Assembly: GCF_014218335.1 (NCBI RefSeq)
Contig: NZ_AP023367.1
Span: 1,799,501 to 1,863,500, forward strand
Direction: 5' to 3'
DNA: 64,000 nt
Source: Anaerocolumna cellulosilytica
GTDB taxonomy: Bacteria > Bacillota > Clostridia > Lachnospirales > Lachnospiraceae
Each line of letters begins with the position of its first letter. Position 1 is the first letter of the stretch. The notes beneath the pieces are model-generated. The model made no database searches. It saw only the letters and a list, made by a program, of their open reading frames with translations, and was not told where the DNA came from. Made by a program: the position numbers and the translations under genes. Shown here in pieces: positions 9,701-19,400 of this stretch.

Positions 9701-11837
9701 AGAAATTATAGTTAATTCCCTTAAGAAAACAGGATTACCTGTATTGACACTAAAGCAATTGACATTTATGAAACCAGGAATTGTCAGTAAGGATTTAAAG
9801 TTATCTTATTCCGTTGATAAAGATGTATTTACAATTTTAGAAGAGAAGGCCGTGTTATGCAAAGGAAAATATGCAAGCAACGAATCGGTTCTTAGAGTTC
9901 CGGTGCATATTTCAGCCGTTCATTCTTATCCCAAGGAAGACTTGTCAGGACTTTATATGTTTTTTAATTCTATGGGATATCAATATGGTGAGAGCTTACA
10001 AGTTATTCAAAACATTTGGAAAATAAATAACGGTTATATAATCGGTTTACAGGAAAAAGAGTATAGAAAAGAAAGAAATATTAGTGCTGAACTATTAGAC
10101 GGAGTAATACAATCCGTTCTTGCGGTTTTGTATTTGGAAGGTGATTTACAATTAGAAGAAAGGATATATATTCCTTATCAACTACAGGAGCTTATTCTTA
10201 TGGAGGAACTAAATGACATCTGCTACGCTGCAATTGATAAAAAAAATATCATAAAGCAGACGGGAAGTATCATCGCCGGACTTGAGGTATTTAACAAAGA
10301 GGGACTTCCTGTACTTAGTATAAAAGGGCTTTGCCTAAAAGCTTGTCCCAAAGATTTTTTACATATGGTGGAAGATGAAAAAGACAAGGAATTATTTCAT
10401 TTTAAACCAGTATGGGTGAAGGCAAATACAGATACGCAGGTCAGCTTTCAAAGAAAACGGGAAGTATTTATATTTAGCAATGAAAGAGATAATAAAGCAG
10501 TAAAGCAATACTTGGAGAAAATATATGACAAAATCTATTTTGTTTATAAAGGTATTACCTATGCAACAGGTGAGAACTCTTATGACTTAGACCCGACTTC
10601 ACTACAAGATTATTTTAAGCTATTTGACTCTATAGAAAGGAAAGGAACGGAGTACGATATATTTTATTTATGGATGAACCAGATTACCGGAGCTAGGAAT
10701 CGATTAGAGAACGTAGAAACAACAGAGATGAAGCAATTGCAGGCAGTCTTTTACCTGCTGCAAACTTTAATAAAAAGAAGGGACAGAGGAATTCGAGAAC
10801 TTATCATTGGGGTTACAGACAGCAGAATTATAGAAGAGAGTGATACGGGCTGTAATTATTTCTATGGTGGCTTAGAAGGTTTGATACGGACGGTAAAACA
10901 GGAAAGTAATAGGCTTTCTGTTTCTATTCTTGATTTTTGGCCGGGAGATAGAAAAGAGGCAGACTTTTTAACCACCATGGTATTTGAATCTGGTCAAAGA
11001 AAAAAAGAGCTTATAGCCGCATATCGGAATAATTGCAGATATGTTAGAGGGATTGTGCCTCAACCGGTGAAAGACGGGATTGATAAAAGCCTGTTAGCTG
11101 ACGGGGATACATATCTTATAATCGGTGGATTAGGGGGGATTGGAAGTGGCGTGGCTGAAGAAATCGGCAGGCTGGTAAAAGCAAATCTGATTATAATCGG
11201 GACCGCATCTTTGAATGAGGATAGGAGGGAACGGCTGAAAAGTATAAACCTTCATAAGTCGTCAGCAGAATATTATCCATGTGACATAACAAATCAGAGA
11301 GAGATGAATGATTTATTAGAGGTTATCAAGAAAAAATATAAAAGCATTCAGGGGGTTATTCACTGCGGCGGTAGAAATCAAGATAGACTGCTACAGGGTA
11401 AGGCTTGGACAGAGTTTTTAATGGTCTTAAAGCCCAAAATTTTAGGTACCTATCTATTAAATGAGGTTACAAAGAATGAACCATTAAAATTCTTTGTAAG
11501 TTTTTCTTCCATTGCATCTATTACAGGAAATGTGGGGCAAGCCGATTATGCCTATGCCAATGGAGTACTGGATGCATTTATGGATTACCGCAGAAATAAT
11601 GACTATCCCGGTAAAAGCATCTGTATCAATTGGAGTTTGTGGGAGCATGTAGGAATGGGAAGTGCAGGCGCAGCCATTCGCAATTTTGCAGATAAGACCG
11701 GTTTAATAACCCTAGGAGCAGGGAAAAAGGATTTTATAAATATATTGCAGAATGAGTCAGAGGAAATAATTGTTGTTGAAGATGCAGACAAGTTTAAGCG
11801 ATACCTGTCTAAGTGTGAGATAAATTATTGTGAATAA
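6711..11837 (+). CDS. Trans-AT PKS subunit 1: KS-vestigial AT-DH-KR
   Basis: First assembly-line subunit, 1708 residues. The KS (about 16-440) has Cys184, His319 (HGTGT) and His359 (NIGH), but the nucleophile motif is EAACAASL instead of DTACSSSL. Residues about 540-640 look like an AT remnant: the expected GHSxG is Tyr-Gln-Gly-Asn-Gly at 614-618, so the serine is gone. The DH (about 945-1240) has His983 in HVITGKKLIPG and Asp1130 in DGVIQ, so it looks active. The KR (about 1380-1700) has GGLGGIG at 1472-1478 and catalytic Tyr1613; the Asp in RNQD predicts a B-type (D-hydroxy) product, which fits dehydration. It carries no ACP; the ACP is at the start of the next protein. KS-AT-DH-KR is the cis-AT order. 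No loading domain is present, so the starter is unknown. The ribosome site is weak (AAAGGG 13 bases upstream). Confidence 0.9.
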   Translation: MGENTEKNKSLEEHSEIAIVGMACRFPESDNYQEFWNHLVNGDNLIREIDEKRWDVKEYYSPEGESGKSISKWCGIVERMEYFDNQFFQISPREALVMDPHQRQLLEVSWQCIEDAGISLKRLQEGKTGVYMNVSHSDYGLRTYAVAKDIDSYTNLGNYPCVSANRISFAFGLTGPSLSMEAACAASLVTVNEARRVLLTGECDSILVGSGNFILHHGRYISFSKARMLSKSGQCKTFDKDADGYVPGEGVGVLLLKRLEDAIRDKNHIHAVIKASKAGHIGHHVSITAPKVKEQKNMILAAYEEAGISPETVSYVEAHGTGTSLGDPIEVEALTRVFREYTDLNQYCKIGSVKTNIGHLEGTSGLAGLIKTVLMMKYHKIPKTLNIKTLNPMIDFTNSPFIAADELSEWRPSNERMPLRGGISSYGFGGAGCHILLEEYRENREKAESCPINIFLLSAKSLKSLDMLVNNFRKYVTTREFKDANLSDILGTALLSRSQFKCRYGFKTENKQDFVDKLTRISAGSSDRNYDRWFLNLKDLKLVGYRNFEKLYHTQPIFSAFLDEFKPYVEEEVWKSLFEAEWMETYKRLYTFMVYEAFVRTLREVGIKIHAVAYQGNGFLTSLSIGGILTVKEIVDYIMGNADSHSLKFTRPNINVQDTVSGQKILPYKILDEKFKKIIQDIHMEDDEFYDYLAKARILYKSVASFRKLLEEWNIALEQISRTAKELIFTEPSRFRKQKEQFLTVIMISSSKNKLNKKWDLKEEKHACLHRLTELLYLVDYNLIPKEEIVRIFSLDQPDYEMIARNISKKLLSSTEQHNIKSIGVNELTEISDLDQWLKLGGKAESREGSEMMDMDGSISIDQDGLEKVAGQLGELLMEVVLESWLQGADIEWNKMVLEESFYKIALPVYEFEKNSYLLPIRKDNNYIEIKPAERKKPDEKYEEPEHKVSYQREAYGGQEEAIQDELQNIEYVTEKDTIIKDHVITGKKLIPGAFMIEIIVNSLKKTGLPVLTLKQLTFMKPGIVSKDLKLSYSVDKDVFTILEEKAVLCKGKYASNESVLRVPVHISAVHSYPKEDLSGLYMFFNSMGYQYGESLQVIQNIWKINNGYIIGLQEKEYRKERNISAELLDGVIQSVLAVLYLEGDLQLEERIYIPYQLQELILMEELNDICYAAIDKKNIIKQTGSIIAGLEVFNKEGLPVLSIKGLCLKACPKDFLHMVEDEKDKELFHFKPVWVKANTDTQVSFQRKREVFIFSNERDNKAVKQYLEKIYDKIYFVYKGITYATGENSYDLDPTSLQDYFKLFDSIERKGTEYDIFYLWMNQITGARNRLENVETTEMKQLQAVFYLLQTLIKRRDRGIRELIIGVTDSRIIEESDTGCNYFYGGLEGLIRTVKQESNRLSVSILDFWPGDRKEADFLTTMVFESGQRKKELIAAYRNNCRYVRGIVPQPVKDGIDKSLLADGDTYLIIGGLGGIGSGVAEEIGRLVKANLIIIGTASLNEDRRERLKSINLHKSSAEYYPCDITNQREMNDLLEVIKKKYKSIQGVIHCGGRNQDRLLQGKAWTEFLMVLKPKILGTYLLNEVTKNEPLKFFVSFSSIASITGNVGQADYAYANGVLDAFMDYRRNNDYPGKSICINWSLWEHVGMGSAGAAIRNFADKTGLITLGAGKKDFINILQNESEEIIVVEDADKFKRYLSKCEINYCE

Positions 11838-11853
11838 GGGAGAGAATACATCA

Positions 11854-14800
11854 ATGAAAATGGAGGCTTATTCAGAAAAGAATGTAGAGATTGAAAGCAT
11901 GCTTGTAACTATGCTTGCAGAATTGTTAAGCATAGATGAAAAAGATATGGATGAGAATACGGATTTAAGAGAATTTGGTTTAGATTCGGTATCACTAAAT
12001 GAATTTACAGAAATGATTAACGGCAGACTGGGAATAGAAATTGATGCCACTTTACTGTTTGAATATTCAACGATGAAAATGATGAGTGGTTATTTAAAAG
12101 AGAAGTATGTAAAACTTGCTCAAAATGAGGTGAAACCATCAGAGGAAAGGATTACACCGACACCCGCTATCCGGCAGAATAGAATAGAAGAACCGAGTAA
12201 TACAGTGAGAGAACTAGCCAGCTTATTTGCACACAATGAACCAATAGAAGAGAACGCAGAGGAAGAAGTATCCCTTCAAGGGATAGCAGTAATCGGCATG
12301 AGCGGACGACTTCCTCAGTCTGATAACATAAATGAATTTTGGGAGCACTTAATTAATGGGGAAGACATGGTAACGGAAATTCCTAAGGATCGTTTTCTTT
12401 GGCAGGAATATTATGGCGATGCCAGAAACGGCAATAAGTCAAATAATAAAAATGGCGGATTCCTAAAAGATATTAAGTGTTTTGATGCAGGATTCTTTAA
12501 TATATCTCCAAGAGAAGCAGAATTAATGGATCCCCAGCAGCGGATTTTGTTAGAGGAGGTATGGCGGTTATTTGAAGATGCAGGCTATAAGGCTTCAGAA
12601 GTGGCAGGCTCTAATACTGGTGTATTTATCGGTGCCGGTAACGACGATTATAATCAATTAATTACCGGCAAGGGAGTTTCGATAGACAGTTATGCGGCAA
12701 CCGGAACGTATTTTAGTATTATCGCAAACCGGATTTCTTATCTGCTAAACCTGCACGGTCCAAGCACTACAGTAGATACGGCCTGCTCCAGTTCGTTGGT
12801 TGCCATCCATCAGGCAGTACAAGCAATAGGAAGCGGAGAATGTGATATGGCGGTTGCAGGCGGAGTTAATATTATCTGTGTGCCAAGACCGTATCTGTCT
12901 TTTAGCCATGCCGGCATGCTTTCACCAGACGGGAAATGCAAGTCTTTTGATAATGCAGCCAACGGGTATGTCAGGGCAGAAGGAGTTGGTGCAATATTAT
13001 TAAAGCCCCTATTAAAAGCCATTGAAGACGGGAATCATATATATGGCGTAATAAAAGGAACGGCTGTCAATCACTGTGGTCTGACAAATTCTTTAACGGC
13101 ACCCAGTCCGGCAGCACAGGCAGAAGCAATTATAACAGCACTTAAAAGAAGCAAGGTATCACCGGATACTATATCCTATATAGAAGCTCATGGTACGGGT
13201 ACTAGTCTGGGGGATCCAATTGAAATAAACGGAATTAAGAAGGCTTTTGAAGAGGCTGCAAAGATAACAGGAACTCGTTTAAAAGAAAAGTATTGCGGTA
13301 TAGGATCTGTGAAATCAAATATCGGACATCTGGAAATCGCTTCCGGCATTGCCGGCGTGTTAAAGATACTTTTATCGATGAAACATAAACGAATTCCCGG
13401 TAATCTTCATTTTCATACAATGAATGAAAGAATACATTTGGAGGGAAGCCCGTTCTATATTGTTGATAAGAACAGGCCGTGGGAGGCATTAACAGATGAT
13501 AAGAACAATGTGTTGCCCAGAAGAGCGGGGGTAAGCTCCTTTGGCTTTGGCGGTACCAATGCCCATATTATTTTGGAAGAATACCAGGAAACTAGGCAGA
13601 CCGTAGAAACAGATTTTCGGGAATTCATTATTGTACTGTCAGCTAAAACAGAGGAACGGCTTATGGTTTATGCGCAGAATCTCCTTGACTATCTACATGA
13701 AGCGAAGACAGAGCACCTTGCAGACATTGCATATACCTTACAAACGGGGCGTGAAGCCATGCAGGATAGACTTGCCATTATAACCGAATCTGTTAGCGAT
13801 TTAAAAGTAAAGCTTAAGCTATTCCTTCAAGGAACAGAGAATAAAGCAATCTTTCATGCAAATGGTAAGCAGAGTAAGAAAACCATAGCCTTGTTTGAAG
13901 GAGATGAGGAATTTTCTGAAACCTTACGAAGCTGGATAAAAAAGGGAAAACTAGCGAAGGTACTAGATTTATGGGTAAAAGGAATTAGTGTTGATTGGAA
14001 TAGTATGTACGGCAAGGATAAGCCAGGGATTGTAAGTATGCCGACTTATCCTTTTGCGAAGGAATCTTATTGGATATCCGGAGAAAAAAAGAAGCAAGGA
14101 AAGGAGCTAAATAAAGCAGTATTACATCCTCTGCTCCATGAGAATACATCTGATTTTATGGAACAAAAATTTATAACAGTGTTAAAAGGAACGGAATTCT
14201 TTCTTAAGGCACATGTGATTGAAAACCAGAGAATTTTACCAGGAGTAGCCTATCTGGAAATGGCGTTGGCTGCTATAAAAGCTTCTACCCGTAATTATCA
14301 AGAAGGAACAGTATTCCAGTTAAGCAATATACTATGGGCAAAACCTGTAATCGTCAGTGAGAATCCGGTTTCTGTAAAAACCGCTCTATATTTGGAGAAT
14401 GATGAACAGATTACCTATGAGGTCAGTGGAGGAGATGGAAGCATACATAGTGCAGGTATTGCTAATATTCTACAATTTGAGGAGGAGATAAGCGTAAACT
14501 ATCATAGTCCACACGCTAATGTAAGCTTTAGTGCAGATTCGCTGCATTTCGGAAGAATAGCGAGTTTTGTGGATGTTCAGGATACAATAAAAGTATGTAA
14601 TGCTGGTGAAATAACAGGAAATGTGTGTTACAGGGCATTTGAAGAGATAGGCTTTTGCTATGGAAAAGAACAGCAAGGGATTGAAAAACTTTATATCGGG
14701 GATAAACAATTACTTGCCCAATTAATGATGCCTGAGGATTTAAAGAGTACAAGCAGCCAGTATCTATTACACCCATGTATTATGGATTCTGCCATTCAGG

Positions 14801-16371
14801 CAACAATGGGACTCATGATGAATGACAATAAGATGGAAGCGTACCTGCCCCTTGCTTTGCAAAAGCTTATGGTAATCAACCGGAATACCGATATTAAGTG
14901 GGCGTATATTAAAGACGTATCTATTGAGGATGTGAAAAATAATATAAAGAAATTTGACATAGTACTTTGTGATAAAACAGGAAAAGTATGCATTAAAATG
15001 GAGGGACTTGCCTTAAAAAAGCTAGACACCAACCACTTTAGCAGGGATAAAAATACAGAGCTGCTTCTTTTTACACCAGAGTGGAGAGAGGTATACTTAA
15101 GAGATGAAGTAACCTTAAGAGATGAAGTAACCTGCCACTATGATAATCATCTTTTGATTGTATGTGAAATGCCCAATATGAAACTAGAAAAAGCTACAGG
15201 GGGGCATCATGCTGCCATGCCTATAAAGGAGATAAGACTTAAGAGGGATGAAGGAAGCAGTAACAGTCTAGTGGATATTGGAAGGCGGTATAATGAATAT
15301 GCCGGTCTGGTTCTGGAGGAACTAAAGAAAACCTTGTCAGATAAAAACAGCAAAAATAGTCTTGTACAAATTATTCTGCCAAAGGGTGACAATGAAAAAC
15401 TATTCGCAGGATTTAGGGGAATGTTAAAAACGGCTGAGCAAGAGAATCCTAAATTTACCGGTCAGATAATTGAGGTTGAACCGGATGAAATCACTTCTGC
15501 TACCTATCAGAAGATTATTCAGGATAGTAACCGTCCCGCGGATAAAGAAATCAGTTATCAGAGCGGCAAACGTTATGTGAAGGGATGGAGAAAGCTATCC
15601 TCTATGACTATAGATAAAAAACCATGGAGGGATAACGGTATCTATCTGATAACTGGCGGAAGTGGTGAATTGGGTTTGCTATTTGCTTTAGAAATTGCTA
15701 AGAAAGCGGACAAACCTACCATAATAATAACCGGTCGTGGTAGCCTTCATAAGGAAAAAGCAGATAGAATACGTAAAATAACAAGTACAGGGGCACGCAT
15801 TGAATACAGGCAGACAGATGTTACAGATCCCCTGCAAGTTAAAGAGCTTATAAAGGAGACAGTACAACAATACGGAACGATTCACGGTATACTTTATTGT
15901 GCCGGTATTAAGCGGGACAATTATATCTATAAGAAAAGCAGGGAAGAGTTACAGAGTGTATTAGAGCCCAAAGTTAATGGTTTAATCTTCATAGATAAAG
16001 AAACGAAAGAGATCCGTTTAGATTTCTTAATCCTATTTTCTTCCATAGCCGGTTCTCTTGGCAATACCGGGCAAGCGGATTATGCTGCTGCGAATGCTTT
16101 TATGGATGAATATGCAGCCTATCGTAATAAATTAGTCAAAAAAAACAGCCGGTATGGAAAAACCATTTCTATAAACTGGCCCCTATGGGAAGAAGGAGGA
16201 ATGCATATGAAGGAAGAAGCGAAAAGGCAGCATAAAAAACGAACCGGAATGGAAGTCTTACAAACTGAAATCGGAATAGAAGCATTCTATAGAATATATG
16301 AGCTTGAGCAGGAGCAAGTGATGGTTGCAATGGGAGATGAGGAAAAAATATGTGAATTTGTAAATCAATGA
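11854..16371 (+). CDS. Trans-AT PKS subunit 2: ACP-KS-DH-KR
   Basis: 1505 residues from ATG 11854, chosen because AAGGGAGAG lies just upstream; an in-frame GTG at 11830 overlaps the previous stop but has no ribosome site. Domains: ACP (Ser45 in GLDSVSL) that completes the module of subunit 1; KS with Cys311 in DTACSSSL, HGTGT and NIGH; DH with His787 and Asp978 in DSAIQ (the Gly of HxxxGxxxxP is Asn here); KR with its nucleotide-binding glycines from 1268 and Tyr1410, B-type Asp in IKRD. No terminal ACP: the carrier is in subunit 3. The predicted outcome is an alpha-beta double bond. An exact 18-bp in-frame tandem duplication lies at 15097-15132, between the DH and the KR. A short perfect hairpin (16372-16387) follows the stop. 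Confidence 0.92.
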   Translation: MKMEAYSEKNVEIESMLVTMLAELLSIDEKDMDENTDLREFGLDSVSLNEFTEMINGRLGIEIDATLLFEYSTMKMMSGYLKEKYVKLAQNEVKPSEERITPTPAIRQNRIEEPSNTVRELASLFAHNEPIEENAEEEVSLQGIAVIGMSGRLPQSDNINEFWEHLINGEDMVTEIPKDRFLWQEYYGDARNGNKSNNKNGGFLKDIKCFDAGFFNISPREAELMDPQQRILLEEVWRLFEDAGYKASEVAGSNTGVFIGAGNDDYNQLITGKGVSIDSYAATGTYFSIIANRISYLLNLHGPSTTVDTACSSSLVAIHQAVQAIGSGECDMAVAGGVNIICVPRPYLSFSHAGMLSPDGKCKSFDNAANGYVRAEGVGAILLKPLLKAIEDGNHIYGVIKGTAVNHCGLTNSLTAPSPAAQAEAIITALKRSKVSPDTISYIEAHGTGTSLGDPIEINGIKKAFEEAAKITGTRLKEKYCGIGSVKSNIGHLEIASGIAGVLKILLSMKHKRIPGNLHFHTMNERIHLEGSPFYIVDKNRPWEALTDDKNNVLPRRAGVSSFGFGGTNAHIILEEYQETRQTVETDFREFIIVLSAKTEERLMVYAQNLLDYLHEAKTEHLADIAYTLQTGREAMQDRLAIITESVSDLKVKLKLFLQGTENKAIFHANGKQSKKTIALFEGDEEFSETLRSWIKKGKLAKVLDLWVKGISVDWNSMYGKDKPGIVSMPTYPFAKESYWISGEKKKQGKELNKAVLHPLLHENTSDFMEQKFITVLKGTEFFLKAHVIENQRILPGVAYLEMALAAIKASTRNYQEGTVFQLSNILWAKPVIVSENPVSVKTALYLENDEQITYEVSGGDGSIHSAGIANILQFEEEISVNYHSPHANVSFSADSLHFGRIASFVDVQDTIKVCNAGEITGNVCYRAFEEIGFCYGKEQQGIEKLYIGDKQLLAQLMMPEDLKSTSSQYLLHPCIMDSAIQATMGLMMNDNKMEAYLPLALQKLMVINRNTDIKWAYIKDVSIEDVKNNIKKFDIVLCDKTGKVCIKMEGLALKKLDTNHFSRDKNTELLLFTPEWREVYLRDEVTLRDEVTCHYDNHLLIVCEMPNMKLEKATGGHHAAMPIKEIRLKRDEGSSNSLVDIGRRYNEYAGLVLEELKKTLSDKNSKNSLVQIILPKGDNEKLFAGFRGMLKTAEQENPKFTGQIIEVEPDEITSATYQKIIQDSNRPADKEISYQSGKRYVKGWRKLSSMTIDKKPWRDNGIYLITGGSGELGLLFALEIAKKADKPTIIITGRGSLHKEKADRIRKITSTGARIEYRQTDVTDPLQVKELIKETVQQYGTIHGILYCAGIKRDNYIYKKSREELQSVLEPKVNGLIFIDKETKEIRLDFLILFSSIAGSLGNTGQADYAAANAFMDEYAAYRNKLVKKNSRYGKTISINWPLWEEGGMHMKEEAKRQHKKRTGMEVLQTEIGIEAFYRIYELEQEQVMVAMGDEEKICEFVNQ
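15097..15132 (+). repeat. Exact 18-bp tandem duplication inside PKS subunit 2
   Basis: Two identical adjacent 18-base copies (15097-15114 and 15115-15132), each encoding LRDEVT, in the structural part of the KR region. The absence of any difference between the copies points to a recent slippage event. It keeps the frame. Confidence 0.9.
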
Positions 16372-16387
16372 CCGGATAAAGATCCGG
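16372..16387 (+). other. Small perfect hairpin between PKS subunits 2 and 3
   Basis: CCGGAT and ATCCGG pair around an AAAG loop, starting directly after the TGA at 16369-16371. There is no T-tract, so it is probably an RNA stability or coupling element rather than a terminator. The next ribosome site (GAGG, about 16403) is downstream and free. Confidence 0.45.
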
Positions 16388-16417
16388 ATAATAAGAAAAA
16401 GGAAGAGGAAAATTTGT

Positions 16418-19400
16418 ATGAAAGAAAATAGAAATGAACATTATCAGGATGCAAAAGTATCTTCCCAAAAGGCAGTGGAATATTTGAAAGAAATGCTGTC
16501 TCTGGAATTAAAAGTTCCGGTACATAAAATAGAAGAGGATGTACCTATGGAGGAATATGGGATAGACTCCGTCATGGTGATGCAAATGACGAATAAATTA
16601 GAAGAAACCTTCGGGACATTGCCTAAAACCTTATTTTTTGAATATCAGACCATTGAGGAATTGGCAGGGTATTTTGTTATGGAGTATGAAAAAGAGTTAA
16701 ATGCCATATTTGGTGTTAGCCAAAAGCCTGGCAATAAAGAAGTCAATTTTTCAAAAGAAAGGACGGTTGCTTATTTTAAGGAACTGTTATCGGCAGAATT
16801 AAAGGTTCCCGTCCATAAAATAGAGGAAGATGTACCAATGGAGGAGGAGTACGGAATAGATTCCGTACTGATTATGCAAATGACAAGTAAGTTAGAGGAC
16901 GTATTTGATGTTCTTCCAAAGACTTTGTTTTTTGAATACAGGACAGTGGAGGAAATTGTAGATTACTTTATTGCCAATCACTCCGAGAAGTTAAAACTTC
17001 TGTTAGGAACCCCGGATTCTGGTGTAACTGTAATTGCAAAAAGCCAGACAGAACCAGTTATAGTGGAAAAAGAAGGTGCGGCAGGAAATACTTGGGACTT
17101 CCTTCCTTTTATTGCTTCAAATCCTTTGAAGAAGAACCTGAAAAGACGATTTACTTACCCAAGAGAGGAAGAAAAAAAGGGCTCTGATAAAGCCTTAGAG
17201 ATAGCAATAATCGGTTTGGCCGGAAGATACCCCATGGCAGATACTATGTATGAATTTTGGGATAATTTACAACAAGGAAAAAACTGTATTACAGAAATAC
17301 CAAAAGAACGCTGGGACTATACTGATTTTTATGACAAAGACAGAGGAATGGAAGGTAAAATCAACTCAAAATGGGGAGGATTTCTTAAAGATGTGTATGG
17401 ATTTGACCCACTGTTTTTTAATATTTCACCTCATGATGCCGAAATAATGGATCCACAAGAGAGGCTATTTCTTACGTGTGTTTATGAAACACTGGAGGAT
17501 GCAGGGTATACCAAAGAGGCTTTAAGTCATTACAAAGAAAATGGAATGGATGGGAATGTGGGTGTATTCGTAGGTGCTTTGTTTGCAGAATACCAGTTCT
17601 ATGGATTAAAACAGCAGGCAGAAGGCAATATGATAGCCTTAAACAGCAATTTATCATCCATTGCAAACAGAGTATCCCATTTCTTTAATTTTCATGGGCC
17701 AAGTATGGCAGTAGATACCTTATGTTCCTCTTCTCTAACAGCAATCCATCTGGCTTGCCAAAGCCTTATAGAAGGTGATTGTGAACTGGCGATAGCCGGA
17801 GGCGTTAATGTATCCGTTCATCCCAATAAATATGTGCTGTTGGGTCAGAATAATTTTTTATCCAGTAAAGGACTTTGTGAAAGTTTTGGTGAAGGAGGGG
17901 ACGGGTATGTCCCGGGAGAAGGTGTTGGAGCCATCCTTTTAAAACCACTAGACAAAGCAATAGCTGGCAAGGATCAGATTTATGGTGTTATTAAGAGTAG
18001 TGCTATTAATCATGGAGGTAAAACCAATGGTTATACCGTACCAAACCCCAATGCGCAGGCACAGGTAATACGTAGGGCGTATCAGAAGGCAGGCATAAAT
18101 CCCCGAGCAGTTAGTTATATTGAAGCACACGGCACAGGCACTGCATTGGGTGACCCCATTGAAATTACCGGTCTGCAAAAAGCCTTTAGTGAATTTACAA
18201 GTGATAAACAGTTTTGCAAAATCGGTTCGGTTAAATCTAATATAGGACATTGTGAAAGTGCGGCAGGGATTGCAGGTATCACTAAAATACTATTGCAGAT
18301 GAAATATGGATATCTGGTACCTTCCCTTCATGCAAAAGTACTAAATTCAAATATTGATTTTGATAGTACTGCCTTTAGGGTTCAACAAGAATTAGAACCC
18401 TGGAAGCGTCAGAAATTACAGGTGGAGGGTGAGGAGAAAGAATATCCGCTGATGGCAGGAATTTCTTCTTTTGGAGCGGGGGGATCCAATGCCCATATTA
18501 TAATAGAAGAATATATAAAAACAGATTATAAAGTGAATGCGAAGGTATCCCGCCAGATTTATGTTCTTTCTGCCAGGACTGAAAAAAAGCTAAAGGATTA
18601 TGCCAAAAAATTGTATGTTTTTATAGATGGGCAATTGGAGAATACAGAAGTTAATAAGGAGAATCTATTCCACAATATGGCATACACGTTGCAGGTTGGG
18701 CGTGAGGCCATGCAGGAGAGATTGGCATTTGTAGTATCAAACCTTTATGAAGCCAAGGAAAGATTGAGGGAGTATATAAATGATTCAGAGTATAGTAAGA
18801 ATCTCTGCCTTGATAATGCAAAATCTTTGAAAATCAAGGATGTCTTTTACGGAACAGAAAGTGGGACGTTTGTAAAGGCCTTAATAAACAACGGAGAATA
18901 TGAGAAGATAGCAAGACTATGGGCAGCAGGAGTTCCGATTGACTGGAATCTATTATATGCAGCAGAAGCCTCTAGTGAGAAGGCACAGCCTAGTTTACCA
19001 AAACGTATATCCATACCCACGTACCCTTTTTCAACAAAGATATATTCACTGGCTCACCCAGAAAGCATATCAGAGAACGTATCCATTCGAATGAATGAGA
19101 ATAGTCAGAGGCAGGGATTGCAGGCAGTAAGTCAGAAGACGAGTCTATATTATATGCCAAAATGGGAGCGAGCGAAAGATACAGCTTCTGACCGTACGGA
19201 TAAAAAACCGGAACGGGTTCTTATAATAGTTAGTGATGCGTCATTAGAAATCAGTGCTTTGCTGGAGGAACATTTAAAAGAGAGTGAAATTATCAAGGCG
19301 AGATTAGATACCAAATGGGAAATACTATTAGCAGAGATTCCTATGGTTGATACTATTTTTTTTCTGGGAGGAATTACAGAAAAAGAAGTTGATACGGAGG

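Noticed and set aside
11830-11853. GTG start for PKS subunit 2 overlapping subunit 1
   Set aside because: No ribosome site before it, while AAGGGAGAG precedes the ATG at 11854.
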